From assembly GCA_041687495.1 (NCBI GenBank), contig JAWLBR010000082.1:1-13886 (forward strand): a stretch of 13,886 bases of DNA. The letters run 5' to 3'. Position numbers and translations under genes: made by a program. Below are positions 1-7,089 of the stretch, piece by piece. Under the pieces are notes generated by a model. It was not told where the DNA came from and searched no databases. It was given only the letters and a program-made list of their open reading frames with translations. Source of the DNA: JAWLBR01 sp041687495. Its GTDB lineage: Bacteria; Bacillota; Limnochordia; DTU087; JAAYGB01. Positions within the stretch are counted from its first letter, which is position 1; each line of letters begins with the position of its first letter.

Positions 1-472
1 CAAGGACGAGCGGTACACCAAACTACAAGGGATCATCGAGCGGTATCAGGATGAGCCAGGGGCTTTGATTCCTGTCCTGCACGAGGCGCAGCAGTTGTTT
101 GGTTACTTGCCTCAAGACGTCCAAGCCATTGTCGCTGAGGGGTTGCATGTACCGATTAGTAAGGTAGACGGAGTTATTAGCTTTTATTCACTTTTTACGG
201 CAACACCTCAAGGTAAACACCGCATTGGAGTGTGTATGGGCACCGCTTGCTATGTTAAGGGTGCGGGTAAGGTACTGGAACAGCTGCAAAAAGAGCTGGG
301 AGTTCCTGTGGCCGGCACCAGTGAGGATGGACTGTTTACTCTGGATGTCACCCGCTGCTTAGGTGCATGCGGACTGGCTCCCGTGATGACTATCGACGAC
401 GATGTATATGGGCGCTTAACTCCAGATCAGATTGCAGGCATATTGGCTAAATATCGCGAGGAAGAGGCCTAA
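1..472 (+). CDS. hydC: NuoE-like [2Fe-2S] subunit of trimeric [FeFe] hydrogenase (HydC/HndA), 5' partial
   Basis: The frame is open from base 2 with no start codon before the left edge, so the gene begins upstream; 156 residues are visible, close to the usual length of about 160, so only a few N-terminal residues are missing. It starts with the helical segment typical of NuoE (RYQDEPGALIPVLHEAQ), followed by a thioredoxin-fold [2Fe-2S] domain. The four ligands are visible as C78 and C83 (VCMGTACYVKGA) and C119 and C123 (RCLGACGLAPV), numbered from the first visible codon. In HydABC/HndABCD enzymes this subunit carries electrons next to the flavin subunit. The downstream NuoF-like and hydrogenase genes support assignment to the hydrogenase rather than to complex I. 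A TTG at 65 is in frame, but it lies inside the conserved N-terminal region and is not the start. The HydC name is by family resemblance and context. Confidence 0.93.
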   Translation, partial: KDERYTKLQGIIERYQDEPGALIPVLHEAQQLFGYLPQDVQAIVAEGLHVPISKVDGVISFYSLFTATPQGKHRIGVCMGTACYVKGAGKVLEQLQKELGVPVAGTSEDGLFTLDVTRCLGACGLAPVMTIDDDVYGRLTPDQIAGILAKYREEEA

Positions 473-533
473 CGCCAAAGCGAGCGCATAATCGACGCAG
501 CGGTTGTGACTTTTCCGGGAAGGGGAGTAGACG

Positions 534-2330
534 GTGGCAGCAGTTTATCGGTCTCATATTTTGGTTTGTGCCGGCGCCGGATGTGTATCTTCCGGCTGTA
601 AAGCAGTGCAGCAGGCGCTGATCCAGGGCTTGGAAGAAAGCGGTCTGAAGGACGAAGTCCGAGTCGTGGAGACTGGGTGTATTGGGTCGTGTGATTTGGG
701 CCCCGTAGTTGTTGTCTATCCTGAGGGAGTTTTCTATCAGCGGGTTAAGCCCGAAGATGTCAGTGAGATCGTCAGTGAGCACTTGGGCAAGGGACGCCCG
801 ATCCGAAGGTTATTATACCAGCGTCCAGATAGCGGCACTGTCCATGAGAAAATCAAGGACATCGACTTTTTCCATCGGCAGACCCGAGTAGCTCTGCGCA
901 ATACTGGACTGATCGATCCTGCAGTGATCGAGGAATATGTCGCTAGAGAAGGCTATCAGGCTTTGGGTAAGGCGCTGACGGAACTGGGCCGTGAAGAGAT
1001 CATCGAGATGCTCAAGCAGTCAGGACTGCGGGGCCGCGGAGGCGCGGGTTTCCCGACAGGGTTGAAGTGGGAGTTCACGTTCAAGGCCCCGGGAGACGTG
1101 AAGTACGTCACCTGTAACGCCGACGAAGGCGATCCCGGTGCGTTCATGGATCGCAGTATCTTGGAGGGCGACCCCCACTCGGTGATCGAGGCCATGGCTA
1201 TCGCAGGATACGTGGTAGGCGCTGAGCAAGGCTATGTTTACGTCAGGGCTGAGTATCCTCTGGCTGTGGAAAGACTCACCCATGCCATTTCTCAAGCAGA
1301 GAAGCTAGGCTTTTTGGGAGATAACATCTTTGGTACTGATTTCAGTTTCCGGTTGGGAGTACGGGTTGGCGCCGGCGCCTTTGTCTGTGGAGAGGAAACA
1401 GCGCTGATTACCTCCATTGAGGGCAACCGCGGCGAACCCCGTCCCCGTCCGCCATTCCCGGCTGTCAGTGGGTTGTGGGGTAAGCCGACCCTGAACAACA
1501 ACGTTGAGACTTTTGCCAACATCTGTCCCATCATCCTCAACGGTCCAGAGTGGTTTGCCAAGATGGGGACCGACAAGAGCAAAGGTACCAAAGTGTTTGC
1601 CATGGCCGGTGATATCAACAATACTGGCTTGGTGGAAGTGGAGATGGGAACTACCCTCCGCGAGATTATCTACGATATTGGTGGGGGCATTCCCAACGGC
1701 AAGAAGTTCAAGGCAGCTCAGACCGGTGGCCCTTCCGGTGGCTGTTTGACAGCAGATCATCTGGACACTCCGGTTACCTATGAGACATTGCAGCAGTTGG
1801 GCTCCATGGTGGGCAGCGGTGGACTCATCGTCATGGACGAAGACACCTGTATGGTGGACATCGCCCGATACTTCCTGGACTTTACCAGGGACGAATCCTG
1901 CGGTAAGTGCAGTCCCTGCCGCATCGGTACCACCCGGATGCTGGAGATCCTAGAGCGAATTACTAAAGGTGAAGGTCGGGAAGATGATATCGACCAATTG
2001 GAGCAGTTGGCGACTACTATTCAAGAAGCCTCTCTGTGTGGACTAGGCCAATCGGCTCCAAACCCTGTGCTCAGTACCTTGCGGTACTTCCGGGACGAGT
2101 ACGAAGCACACATCAAGGAAAAGCGCTGTCCAGCCGGACATTGTCAGTCCTTGCTGCGCTACGAGGTGTCCGCGGAGTTGTGCCGTGGGTGCGGACTGTG
2201 TGCTAAGCACTGCCCTGTGGAAGCCATTACCGGTGCTCGCAAAGAGCCCTATACAATTAACCAAGATGTGTGTATCAAGTGCGGAGAATGTCTGGAGCGG
2301 TGCCCGTTTGGAGCAATTAGCCGCCGTTAA
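534..2330 (+). CDS. hydB: NuoF-like NAD(H)/FMN subunit of bifurcating [FeFe] hydrogenase (HydB/HndC)
   Basis: The protein has 598 residues. It starts at GTG 534, preceded by AGGGGAG at 521-527. Domains in order: an N-terminal thioredoxin-like [2Fe-2S] domain (about 1-90; C12, C17, C49, C53); a NuoF core with the glycine-rich FMN/NADH region GRGGAGFPTGLKW (167-179) and CNADEGDPGAFMDRS (194-208); an SLBB-like stretch (about 350-400); the N3-type [4Fe-4S] site ESCGKCSPCRIG (C456, C459, C462, with C502); a Cys/His patch CPAGHC (532-537); and a C-terminal two-cluster ferredoxin domain (C550, C553, C556, C560; C580, C583, C586, C590). This layout is that of HydB/HndC, the NAD-reactive subunit, rather than plain complex I NuoF, which lacks both end domains. 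It exchanges electrons between NAD(H) and, via its clusters, HydA and ferredoxin. It is cytoplasmic and is cotranscribed with hydC, 61 bases after it. Bifurcation is inferred from the family, not shown. Confidence 0.95.
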   Translation: MAAVYRSHILVCAGAGCVSSGCKAVQQALIQGLEESGLKDEVRVVETGCIGSCDLGPVVVVYPEGVFYQRVKPEDVSEIVSEHLGKGRPIRRLLYQRPDSGTVHEKIKDIDFFHRQTRVALRNTGLIDPAVIEEYVAREGYQALGKALTELGREEIIEMLKQSGLRGRGGAGFPTGLKWEFTFKAPGDVKYVTCNADEGDPGAFMDRSILEGDPHSVIEAMAIAGYVVGAEQGYVYVRAEYPLAVERLTHAISQAEKLGFLGDNIFGTDFSFRLGVRVGAGAFVCGEETALITSIEGNRGEPRPRPPFPAVSGLWGKPTLNNNVETFANICPIILNGPEWFAKMGTDKSKGTKVFAMAGDINNTGLVEVEMGTTLREIIYDIGGGIPNGKKFKAAQTGGPSGGCLTADHLDTPVTYETLQQLGSMVGSGGLIVMDEDTCMVDIARYFLDFTRDESCGKCSPCRIGTTRMLEILERITKGEGREDDIDQLEQLATTIQEASLCGLGQSAPNPVLSTLRYFRDEYEAHIKEKRCPAGHCQSLLRYEVSAELCRGCGLCAKHCPVEAITGARKEPYTINQDVCIKCGECLERCPFGAISRR

Positions 2331-2354
2331 CTTGACTCGCGAAAGGGGTGCAGG

Positions 2355-4136
2355 TTGTTGGTAACCTTAACCATAGATGGTCAACAAGTGACAGTGCCCG
2401 CGGGCACTACGGTACTGGAAGCAGCTCGGTCGGCGGGCCTGCATATTCCGACTTTGTGCTATTTGAAAGATATCAACGAAATCGGTGCTTGTCGGGTGTG
2501 CCTAGTTGAAGTTGAAGGCAACCGCAAGCTTCAGGCATCTTGTGTTTTCCCTGTCTCCGAGGGAATGGTGGTTCGCACCAACTCGGCTCGGGTGCGGGAG
2601 GCACGCAGAACAACTGTGGAGCTGATCTTATCGGATCATCCCCAAGATTGCCTTACCTGTTTGCGCAATCAAAACTGTGAACTGCAGAAGCTGTCCCGAG
2701 ACTTAGGGATCACCCAGGTACGGTTCACTGGTAAGAAGACTAACCGGCCGAAGGACGAGTCCTCACCGTCCATCGTCCGGGACCCCAATAAGTGTATTCT
2801 CTGCCGCCGCTGTATCGCAGTTTGCAGTGAAACCCAGGGAGTCAACATCCTTGGCGCGTTAGAGCGGGGTTTTGACACTGTCGTTTCACCCGCTTGGCAG
2901 CAGGCAATCGGAACCACTGCTTGTACTAACTGCGGCCAGTGCGTAGTGGTCTGCCCGACCGGTGCGCTGACAGAAAAGGACGATACCGAAAAGGTCTTCG
3001 ACGTGCTTTCGGATCCTACCAAGCACGTAGTGGTCCAGACAGCTCCGGCAGTACGGGTAGCCCTCGGTGAGGAGTTCGGCGCCGCTCCGGGCACCATCGC
3101 CACCGGGAAAATGGTTGCGGCTCTGCGGCGGCTCGGTTTTGACCGAGTGTTTGATACCGACTTTTCTGCAGACCTGACTATTATGGAAGAAGCCCACGAG
3201 CTGCTGCACCGGCTAAACTCTGGCGGGAGCCTGCCGATGATCACTTCCTGCAGCCCCGGCTGGATTAAGTTCATTGAGCACCACTATCCAGATATGCTGG
3301 ATCATCTGTCGACGTGCAAATCGCCGCAGCAAATGTTTGGTGCCTTGGTGAAGACATACTACGCGGAAAAAGCTGGCATCGACCCTGCGGATATTGTCTC
3401 AGTCTCGATCATGCCTTGTACAGCCAAGAAGTACGAAGCGGCTCGGCCAGAAATGGATTCCAGCGGGTATCAAGATGTAGACTTTGTCCTCACTACCCGG
3501 GAACTGGCGCGGATGCTGCGGGCAGCCGGTGTAGATTGGAGCCGAATCGAGTCCGAGGAGTACGATGCTCCCTTGGGCATTAGTACAGGTGCTGGACTTA
3601 TCTTCGGAGCCACCGGTGGAGTGATGGAAGCCGCTCTGCGTACGGCCTACGAGACCGTTACCGAATGTGAGCTTTCCAGCCTGGACTTCACTGCAGTGAG
3701 AGGCTTGGAAGGAATTAAGGAAGCGGAAGTAGACCTAAACGGCACGAAACTGAAGGTGGCTGTGGCCCACACCTTGAGCAATGCCCGGCGGGTGATGGAC
3801 GCCATCGCAGCCGGAGAGGTAGATTATCACTTCATTGAAGTAATGGCGTGCCCTGGCGGATGTATCGGCGGAGGTGGTCAGCCGCTGCCAGTAGACAACG
3901 AGGTACGGCAGAAGCGGATTGACGCCATTTACCAAGGCGATCGCGATATGCCCATTCGCAAGTCCCATGAAAATCCCGCGGTCAAGGCTCTCTATGAAGA
4001 GTTTTTGGGCCAGCCAAACGGACACAAGTCCCACGAACTGCTACACACCAGCTACACAAAGCGTGTGGTGCTGTCGCAACAGACGGAGACCAAGGCCGAA
4101 ACGGCTCAATCTGAGGTAGCGGTAGCGGGCAAGTAG
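2355..4136 (+). CDS. hydA: [FeFe] hydrogenase catalytic subunit (HydA/HndD), group A multimeric type
   Basis: The protein has 593 residues, close to HndD length. TTG 2355 (or the adjacent TTG 2358) follows AAAGGGG at 2342-2348. Domains: plant-type [2Fe-2S] (C35, C46, C49, C63); NuoG-like His-Cys [4Fe-4S] (H95, C99, C102, C108); two-cluster ferredoxin domain (C147, C150, C153, C157; C190, C193, C196, C200); then the H-cluster domain with L1 TSCSPGW (297-303), L2 MPCTAKKYE (353-361) and L3 EVMACPGGCIGGGGQP (495-510, C499 and C503). The C-terminal small-subunit-like tail (RKSHENPAV ... HELLHTSY) is also present. It reduces protons or oxidises H2 at the 2Fe subcluster. L1 carries Ser where the textbook motif TSCCP has its second Cys. 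The last 25 residues or so are a low-complexity tail. The HydE/F/G maturases needed for the H-cluster are not in this window. Confidence 0.96.
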   Translation: MLVTLTIDGQQVTVPAGTTVLEAARSAGLHIPTLCYLKDINEIGACRVCLVEVEGNRKLQASCVFPVSEGMVVRTNSARVREARRTTVELILSDHPQDCLTCLRNQNCELQKLSRDLGITQVRFTGKKTNRPKDESSPSIVRDPNKCILCRRCIAVCSETQGVNILGALERGFDTVVSPAWQQAIGTTACTNCGQCVVVCPTGALTEKDDTEKVFDVLSDPTKHVVVQTAPAVRVALGEEFGAAPGTIATGKMVAALRRLGFDRVFDTDFSADLTIMEEAHELLHRLNSGGSLPMITSCSPGWIKFIEHHYPDMLDHLSTCKSPQQMFGALVKTYYAEKAGIDPADIVSVSIMPCTAKKYEAARPEMDSSGYQDVDFVLTTRELARMLRAAGVDWSRIESEEYDAPLGISTGAGLIFGATGGVMEAALRTAYETVTECELSSLDFTAVRGLEGIKEAEVDLNGTKLKVAVAHTLSNARRVMDAIAAGEVDYHFIEVMACPGGCIGGGGQPLPVDNEVRQKRIDAIYQGDRDMPIRKSHENPAVKALYEEFLGQPNGHKSHELLHTSYTKRVVLSQQTETKAETAQSEVAVAGK

Positions 4137-4439
4137 AAGTAGGAGCAGCCTCAGGATGACATCCGGCCCGATCAGACAGGGCGTGATCGATAACCGCGGC
4201 TAACAGCTACGCTTGAGAACAGACAAGTGGCCTTGAGGATCCGCTGTATAAGCGGATCTTCAGGGCCTTTTTGCCGTTTAGGTCCCAGCTACCATGATGC
4301 CCTCGGCGTGTTTACTGTTCGTTGTCTCAGTCCAACTCCCATTTGGGTGCGGATTTGTTGCCACTGTTTACAGGAATAGGCAGAGTTTGTGTCAAACTGG
4401 GAAGACTAACCAAGGAGATTAGAGAAGGGGAGTTGCAAA
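4137..4439. other. Intergenic region between hydA and the HD-domain gene
   Basis: This 303-base gap holds the hydrogenase terminator at 4229-4272 and the ribosome binding site (AAGGGGAG, 4425-4432) of the next gene. No open frame here has coding character. A promoter for the HD gene is expected between 4273 and 4420, but the possible -35 element (TTGCCA, 4358-4363) has no convincing -10 partner, so none is called. Confidence 0.6.
4229..4272 (+). terminator. Intrinsic terminator closing the hydrogenase operon
   Basis: A 17-base-pair stem is formed by arms 4229-4245 and 4251-4267, paired throughout with a few G-U pairs. The loop is 5 bases (GTATA), and five T follow at 4268-4272. It lies 93 bases after the hydA stop and is the only strong terminator-like structure seen between 1 and 5700. 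Confidence 0.9.
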
Positions 4440-4985
4440 ATGGAACGCAGTGAAGCACTGAATCTGGTGAAAGCTAACGTCAAAAACAAAAACCTGCTCA
4501 AGCACATGCTGGCAGCAGAAGCTATCATGCGGCACATGGCCCAGCATTTTGGAGAAGACGTCGAAAAGTGGGGGTTGGCAGGACTGCTGCATGACGTGGA
4601 CTACGACCAGACCAAGGACGATCCGGACCAGCATGCGGTTCTGGGGGCACAGATGCTGCAGGAGCAGGGAATAGACAGCGATATTATCCACGCCGTACTG
4701 GCCCACGCCGAAAAGGCGGATCGGGAGTCTCTCATGGACAAGGTGCTCTATGCCACTGATCCCCTGACCGGCCTCATTGTGGCGGCGGCTTTGATCCACC
4801 CGGACAAGAAGCTCCATTCCATTGATGCCACATTTGTCATGAATCGCTTTGGCGAGAAGTCCTTTGCCAAGGGAGCTAATCGAGAGATCATCCAGACCTG
4901 CTCGGACTTTGGTATGGAGCTGGCGGACTTTATTTCCCACGGCCTTGACGCGATGCAGGGAATCCATAAGGACCTGGGTCTGTAA
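4440..4985 (+). CDS. HD-domain (HDIG-type) metal-dependent phosphohydrolase
   Basis: The protein has 181 residues. ATG 4440 follows AAGGGGAG at 4425-4432. It is a single-domain HD protein: H22 in the first helix, the HD doublet H51-D52 in LLHDVDYD, histidines H65, H84 and H89 in the middle, and D107 in YATDPLTGL, which fits the usual H...HD...D metal-binding order. HD proteins of this size hydrolyse phosphate esters such as nucleotides or nucleotide second messengers, but the substrate cannot be read from sequence. No signal peptide or membrane segment is seen, so it should be cytoplasmic. It follows the hydrogenase terminator and is therefore probably a separate transcription unit. It may be read together with the secreted protein 119 bases downstream, as no terminator lies between them. 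Confidence 0.85.
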   Translation: MERSEALNLVKANVKNKNLLKHMLAAEAIMRHMAQHFGEDVEKWGLAGLLHDVDYDQTKDDPDQHAVLGAQMLQEQGIDSDIIHAVLAHAEKADRESLMDKVLYATDPLTGLIVAAALIHPDKKLHSIDATFVMNRFGEKSFAKGANREIIQTCSDFGMELADFISHGLDAMQGIHKDLGL

Positions 4986-5063
4986 GCCACCGGAGATTTT
5001 GCCAGCCCAGCGGAAAAAGCTGCATTTCACCCGTGGACAGGCTAGCCACGGCCCGACGCCGAA

Positions 5064-5083
5064 TTTAGTCCTACTGGACTAAA
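5064..5083. repeat. Perfect 8-bp inverted repeat upstream of the secreted JAMM gene
   Basis: TTTAGTCC (5064-5071) and GGACTAAA (5076-5083) are perfect complements around a 4-base centre (TACT). The repeat ends 21 bases before the ATG of the next gene. It has no T-tract on the + strand, so it is not a good terminator for the HD gene. It could be an operator or a small hairpin in the leader; function unknown. Confidence 0.5.
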
Positions 5084-5104
5084 AAGTAGGGCAGGTGTCG
5101 GTGC

Positions 5105-5695
5105 ATGGGAACACGAGGCACGAAAGTGGGCCAGCGGGGCTGGATTGCCGGCACGCTGGTCGCAGCTGGATTAGTGATGGGAATGGTATTCTCAGCCGCT
5201 GCGGGAGCCCAAAGACCGGAGCGGCTGCACAGTCCTGCCGATGTCTATCAGTACGTATATGAAGAGCTAGCCCTTCTGGACTTCGAAAAGGCCGTCGTCC
5301 TGTACGTGGATGGAGACGGCCAGGTGCTATCCCAGCGGGACGTTAGTCAAGGCAAGCCTAATCGGGTACATGTGGTCCCCTGGGAGTTGACGCTGAGAGG
5401 TCGACCGCCTGAGGGGACATCTCAGATTTATTTGGTTCATAACCACCCAGGTGGGTCCAATTGGCTCAGTCAAGCGGACCTCAAGGTTGGCAGTTTCTGG
5501 CACCACGTGGCAAAAGACCGGGGCTACACCCTTGATCTGCTGGCTGTAACCTCACGGGACTATGTCAGTATGCTGGAAACCAATGGACTGGCTGAGCCTG
5601 TAACCGGATGGCGAAAGCAAATGGCTTATGTCGAGAACGTAATCATACCCGGTTTAGTGGTGCTTCGCTCTGAGCTGGCGGAGATTCTTCAGTGA
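5105..5695 (+). CDS. Exported JAMM/MPN-domain protein with RadC-type metal motif
   Basis: The protein has 196 residues. ATG 5105 follows AGGTG at 5093-5097. The N-terminus looks like a signal peptide: basic residues R4, K7 and R11, a hydrophobic stretch at about 14-34, and a likely cleavage after A35 (AAAGA-Q). There is no lipobox. The mature part contains H112-N-H114-P-G-G followed by S122 and D125, the exact H-x-H-P-x7-S-x2-D spacing of the JAMM/MPN+ metal site as found in RadC (HNHPSGDPTPSxxD). The catalytic upstream Glu of JAMM peptidases is not clearly identifiable; E94 is a candidate. RadC itself is cytoplasmic, lacks a signal peptide and has an N-terminal helix-hairpin-helix region that is absent here, so this should not be named RadC. 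A metal-dependent peptidase or isopeptidase outside the membrane is a reasonable inference. The substrate is unknown. Confidence 0.8.
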   Translation: MGTRGTKVGQRGWIAGTLVAAGLVMGMVFSAAAGAQRPERLHSPADVYQYVYEELALLDFEKAVVLYVDGDGQVLSQRDVSQGKPNRVHVVPWELTLRGRPPEGTSQIYLVHNHPGGSNWLSQADLKVGSFWHHVAKDRGYTLDLLAVTSRDYVSMLETNGLAEPVTGWRKQMAYVENVIIPGLVVLRSELAEILQ

Positions 5696-5707
5696 TCGGG
5701 GGACTGG

Positions 5708-5732
5708 AGATTCCGCAGAATCTACATTTTTT
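5708..5732 (+). terminator. Possible weak terminator after the JAMM gene
   Basis: AGATTC (5708-5713) pairs with GAATCT (5718-5723) around a CGCA loop. Three bases later there is a run of six T at 5727-5732. It sits 13 bases after the stop codon at 5693-5695, a natural place for a terminator. The six-pair, AT-rich stem is weak, so read-through is likely. Confidence 0.4.
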
Positions 5733-5820
5733 CCAAAGCAGCTGTGGGCAGAACATGAGTTGTGCGCAATAACGGCGAAATACCAGCGGCCTTCTCGGGG
5801 AAAGTTAGGAAAGACATTCG

Positions 5821-5844
5821 CTGCTGTCTGAGACGGGGCAGCAG
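5821..5844 (+). promoter_or_regulatory. Leader hairpin just before the ribosome binding site of the flavoprotein gene
   Basis: CTGCTGTCT (5821-5829) pairs with GGGCAGCAG (5836-5844), including two G-U pairs, around a 6-base loop. It ends 8 bases before AGGAGG at 5853-5858. A hairpin this close could affect ribosome access, but no switch partner sequence was recognised. Confidence 0.3.
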
Positions 5845-5867
5845 ATAGCTTGAGGAGGCTTGCCGCA

Positions 5868-6941
5868 ATGCCGAAGGTGGCAATTCTTGGTGCGGGGCTG
5901 TCTGGTCTAGCCTGTGCCCACCGCCTGCGAGACTTTGGTGTGATCCCCGAGGTATTTGAGATCAACGACCGGGTGGGGGACCGGCCGCCGTTTATGGAAG
6001 TTATTCTGCGGCTGATGAACCGACCCATCAGCGATGCACTGATGCTGTTGGCCGAGAAGTTTGGTTTGAGCTTAGCACCCAGTTCATTCCTTCACACCGT
6101 TTTTCTTCATGGCCCAGAGATTCAGACACAGCTGCGGGGAAGCTTAGGGTACACCACTATTCGCGGAAACGACGGACGCGCCTGGGAACGGCAGTTAGCA
6201 GTAATGCTGGCTGATGTCCCCATGCACTTTGGTGTAAAGGCCGACCCCGAGGAGCTGGCTCGAACCCACGACTTTGTGGTCGTCGCAAACGGAAACCCAG
6301 ACCTAGTGGAGGAGATGGGGCTGTGGCAGACGGATGTGGAGGTATTTCTTATGGGCTCCCACATCAAGGGGCGGTTCACTCCGGGAACGGTCGACGTGTG
6401 GATGGATACTGCTGTGGCCAAACAGGGATATGTCTTTCGGACCCCTTTTGACGAATGGACCGCTGGTGTTTACCTGGCAGCATCTCCCACCGGTGCCGAA
6501 GAGATTGAGGAGCTTTGGAAGCGGGCAGTGAGCAAATTACGCCTGAATCCTGTGGATGGGACTGCACTGCGGGTAGATGCATACCGCATAGGTCGTGTAC
6601 AGGCCTATCGGGAGGGAAAGTTCCTATTTGTTGGTACCGCCGGTGGGTACATCGACCCGTTCTTGGGGTTTGGTCAGGTTCCGGCGCTGCTCAGCGGGAT
6701 TAATGCGGCAGAGTTTATCGTCGGGAAGGCAGAGCTAGGTACGCCGCTGCGGTGGTTTCACCGGGCCTACGAGCACGGCCTTCGACTGCGGGAGTACGTC
6801 GATTCGCTGGACAACGAAGGATTTGACCGGGCGGTAGGTGCCCTTGGCAGCTATTTGGTCCGTCCCTTGGCGATGGGTACTAGAGTGAACGCGATAGCTT
6901 TACTCTCTCGGTTAGTTCAACTGCGGAATATGGTCAAGTGA
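5868..6941 (+). CDS. FAD-dependent oxidoreductase, geranylgeranyl reductase/FixC-like
   Basis: The protein has 357 residues. I place the start at ATG 5868 because AGGAGG at 5853-5858 lies 9 bases before it; the in-frame TTG at 5850 overlaps that ribosome binding site and would be wrong. The N-terminus is a classic Rossmann FAD site, VAILGAGLSGLACAHRL (4-20), with E31 at the end of the second strand. The C-terminal FAD/pyrophosphate motif FVGTAGGYIDPFLGFG (254-269) matches the GD-x-AG-x-x-DP-x-x-G-x-G signature of geranylgeranyl reductases and FixC-like flavoproteins, except that the usual Asp of GD is Thr (T257). Such enzymes reduce isoprenoid double bonds or pass electrons to quinones. The substrate here is not determinable. 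There are no iron-sulfur motifs or membrane segments. The next gene lies beyond a terminator, so this gene ends its transcription unit. Confidence 0.82.
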   Translation: MPKVAILGAGLSGLACAHRLRDFGVIPEVFEINDRVGDRPPFMEVILRLMNRPISDALMLLAEKFGLSLAPSSFLHTVFLHGPEIQTQLRGSLGYTTIRGNDGRAWERQLAVMLADVPMHFGVKADPEELARTHDFVVVANGNPDLVEEMGLWQTDVEVFLMGSHIKGRFTPGTVDVWMDTAVAKQGYVFRTPFDEWTAGVYLAASPTGAEEIEELWKRAVSKLRLNPVDGTALRVDAYRIGRVQAYREGKFLFVGTAGGYIDPFLGFGQVPALLSGINAAEFIVGKAELGTPLRWFHRAYEHGLRLREYVDSLDNEGFDRAVGALGSYLVRPLAMGTRVNAIALLSRLVQLRNMVK

Positions 6942-6942
6942 G

Positions 6943-6966
6943 AGGCACCCCTCAGGGGGTGCCTTT
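6943..6966 (+). terminator. Intrinsic terminator after the flavoprotein gene
   Basis: AGGCACCCC (6943-6951) pairs perfectly with GGGGTGCCT (6956-6964) around the TCAG loop, starting 1 base after the stop codon. The T-tract is short (6964-6966, then C), but the stem is strong and the position is ideal. Confidence 0.75.
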
Positions 6967-7089
6967 CTGCATGGTATCACCTGTTGCAGATGTTGCGGAT
7001 TTGTTATGTAAGCCAGACAAAAAAAGAAGGTGAGGGACCTTTCTGGTGGAAACACGATATTCACAATCCACCTGAAAGGAGCAAGGAAA

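Noticed and set aside
2669..3274. A 201-codon open frame on the minus strand inside hydA
   Set aside because: It is antisense to the conserved cluster-binding region of hydA; its serine/arginine-rich translation is typical of a shadow frame.
4419..5030. A 203-codon open frame on the minus strand across the HD-domain gene
   Set aside because: It is fully antisense to a gene with clear HD-family motifs and a good ribosome binding site, and its translation shows no recognisable domain.
6984..7010. Possible promoter TTGCAG / TATGTA before the family 5 binding protein
   Set aside because: The spacing is only 15 bases and both boxes deviate from consensus, too weak to call.
7030..7089. Extension of the family 5 binding protein to the upstream GTG at 7030
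   Set aside because: The 20 extra residues would precede a normal signal peptide, and the ribosome binding site AAAGGAG lies inside this stretch, pointing to ATG 7090.
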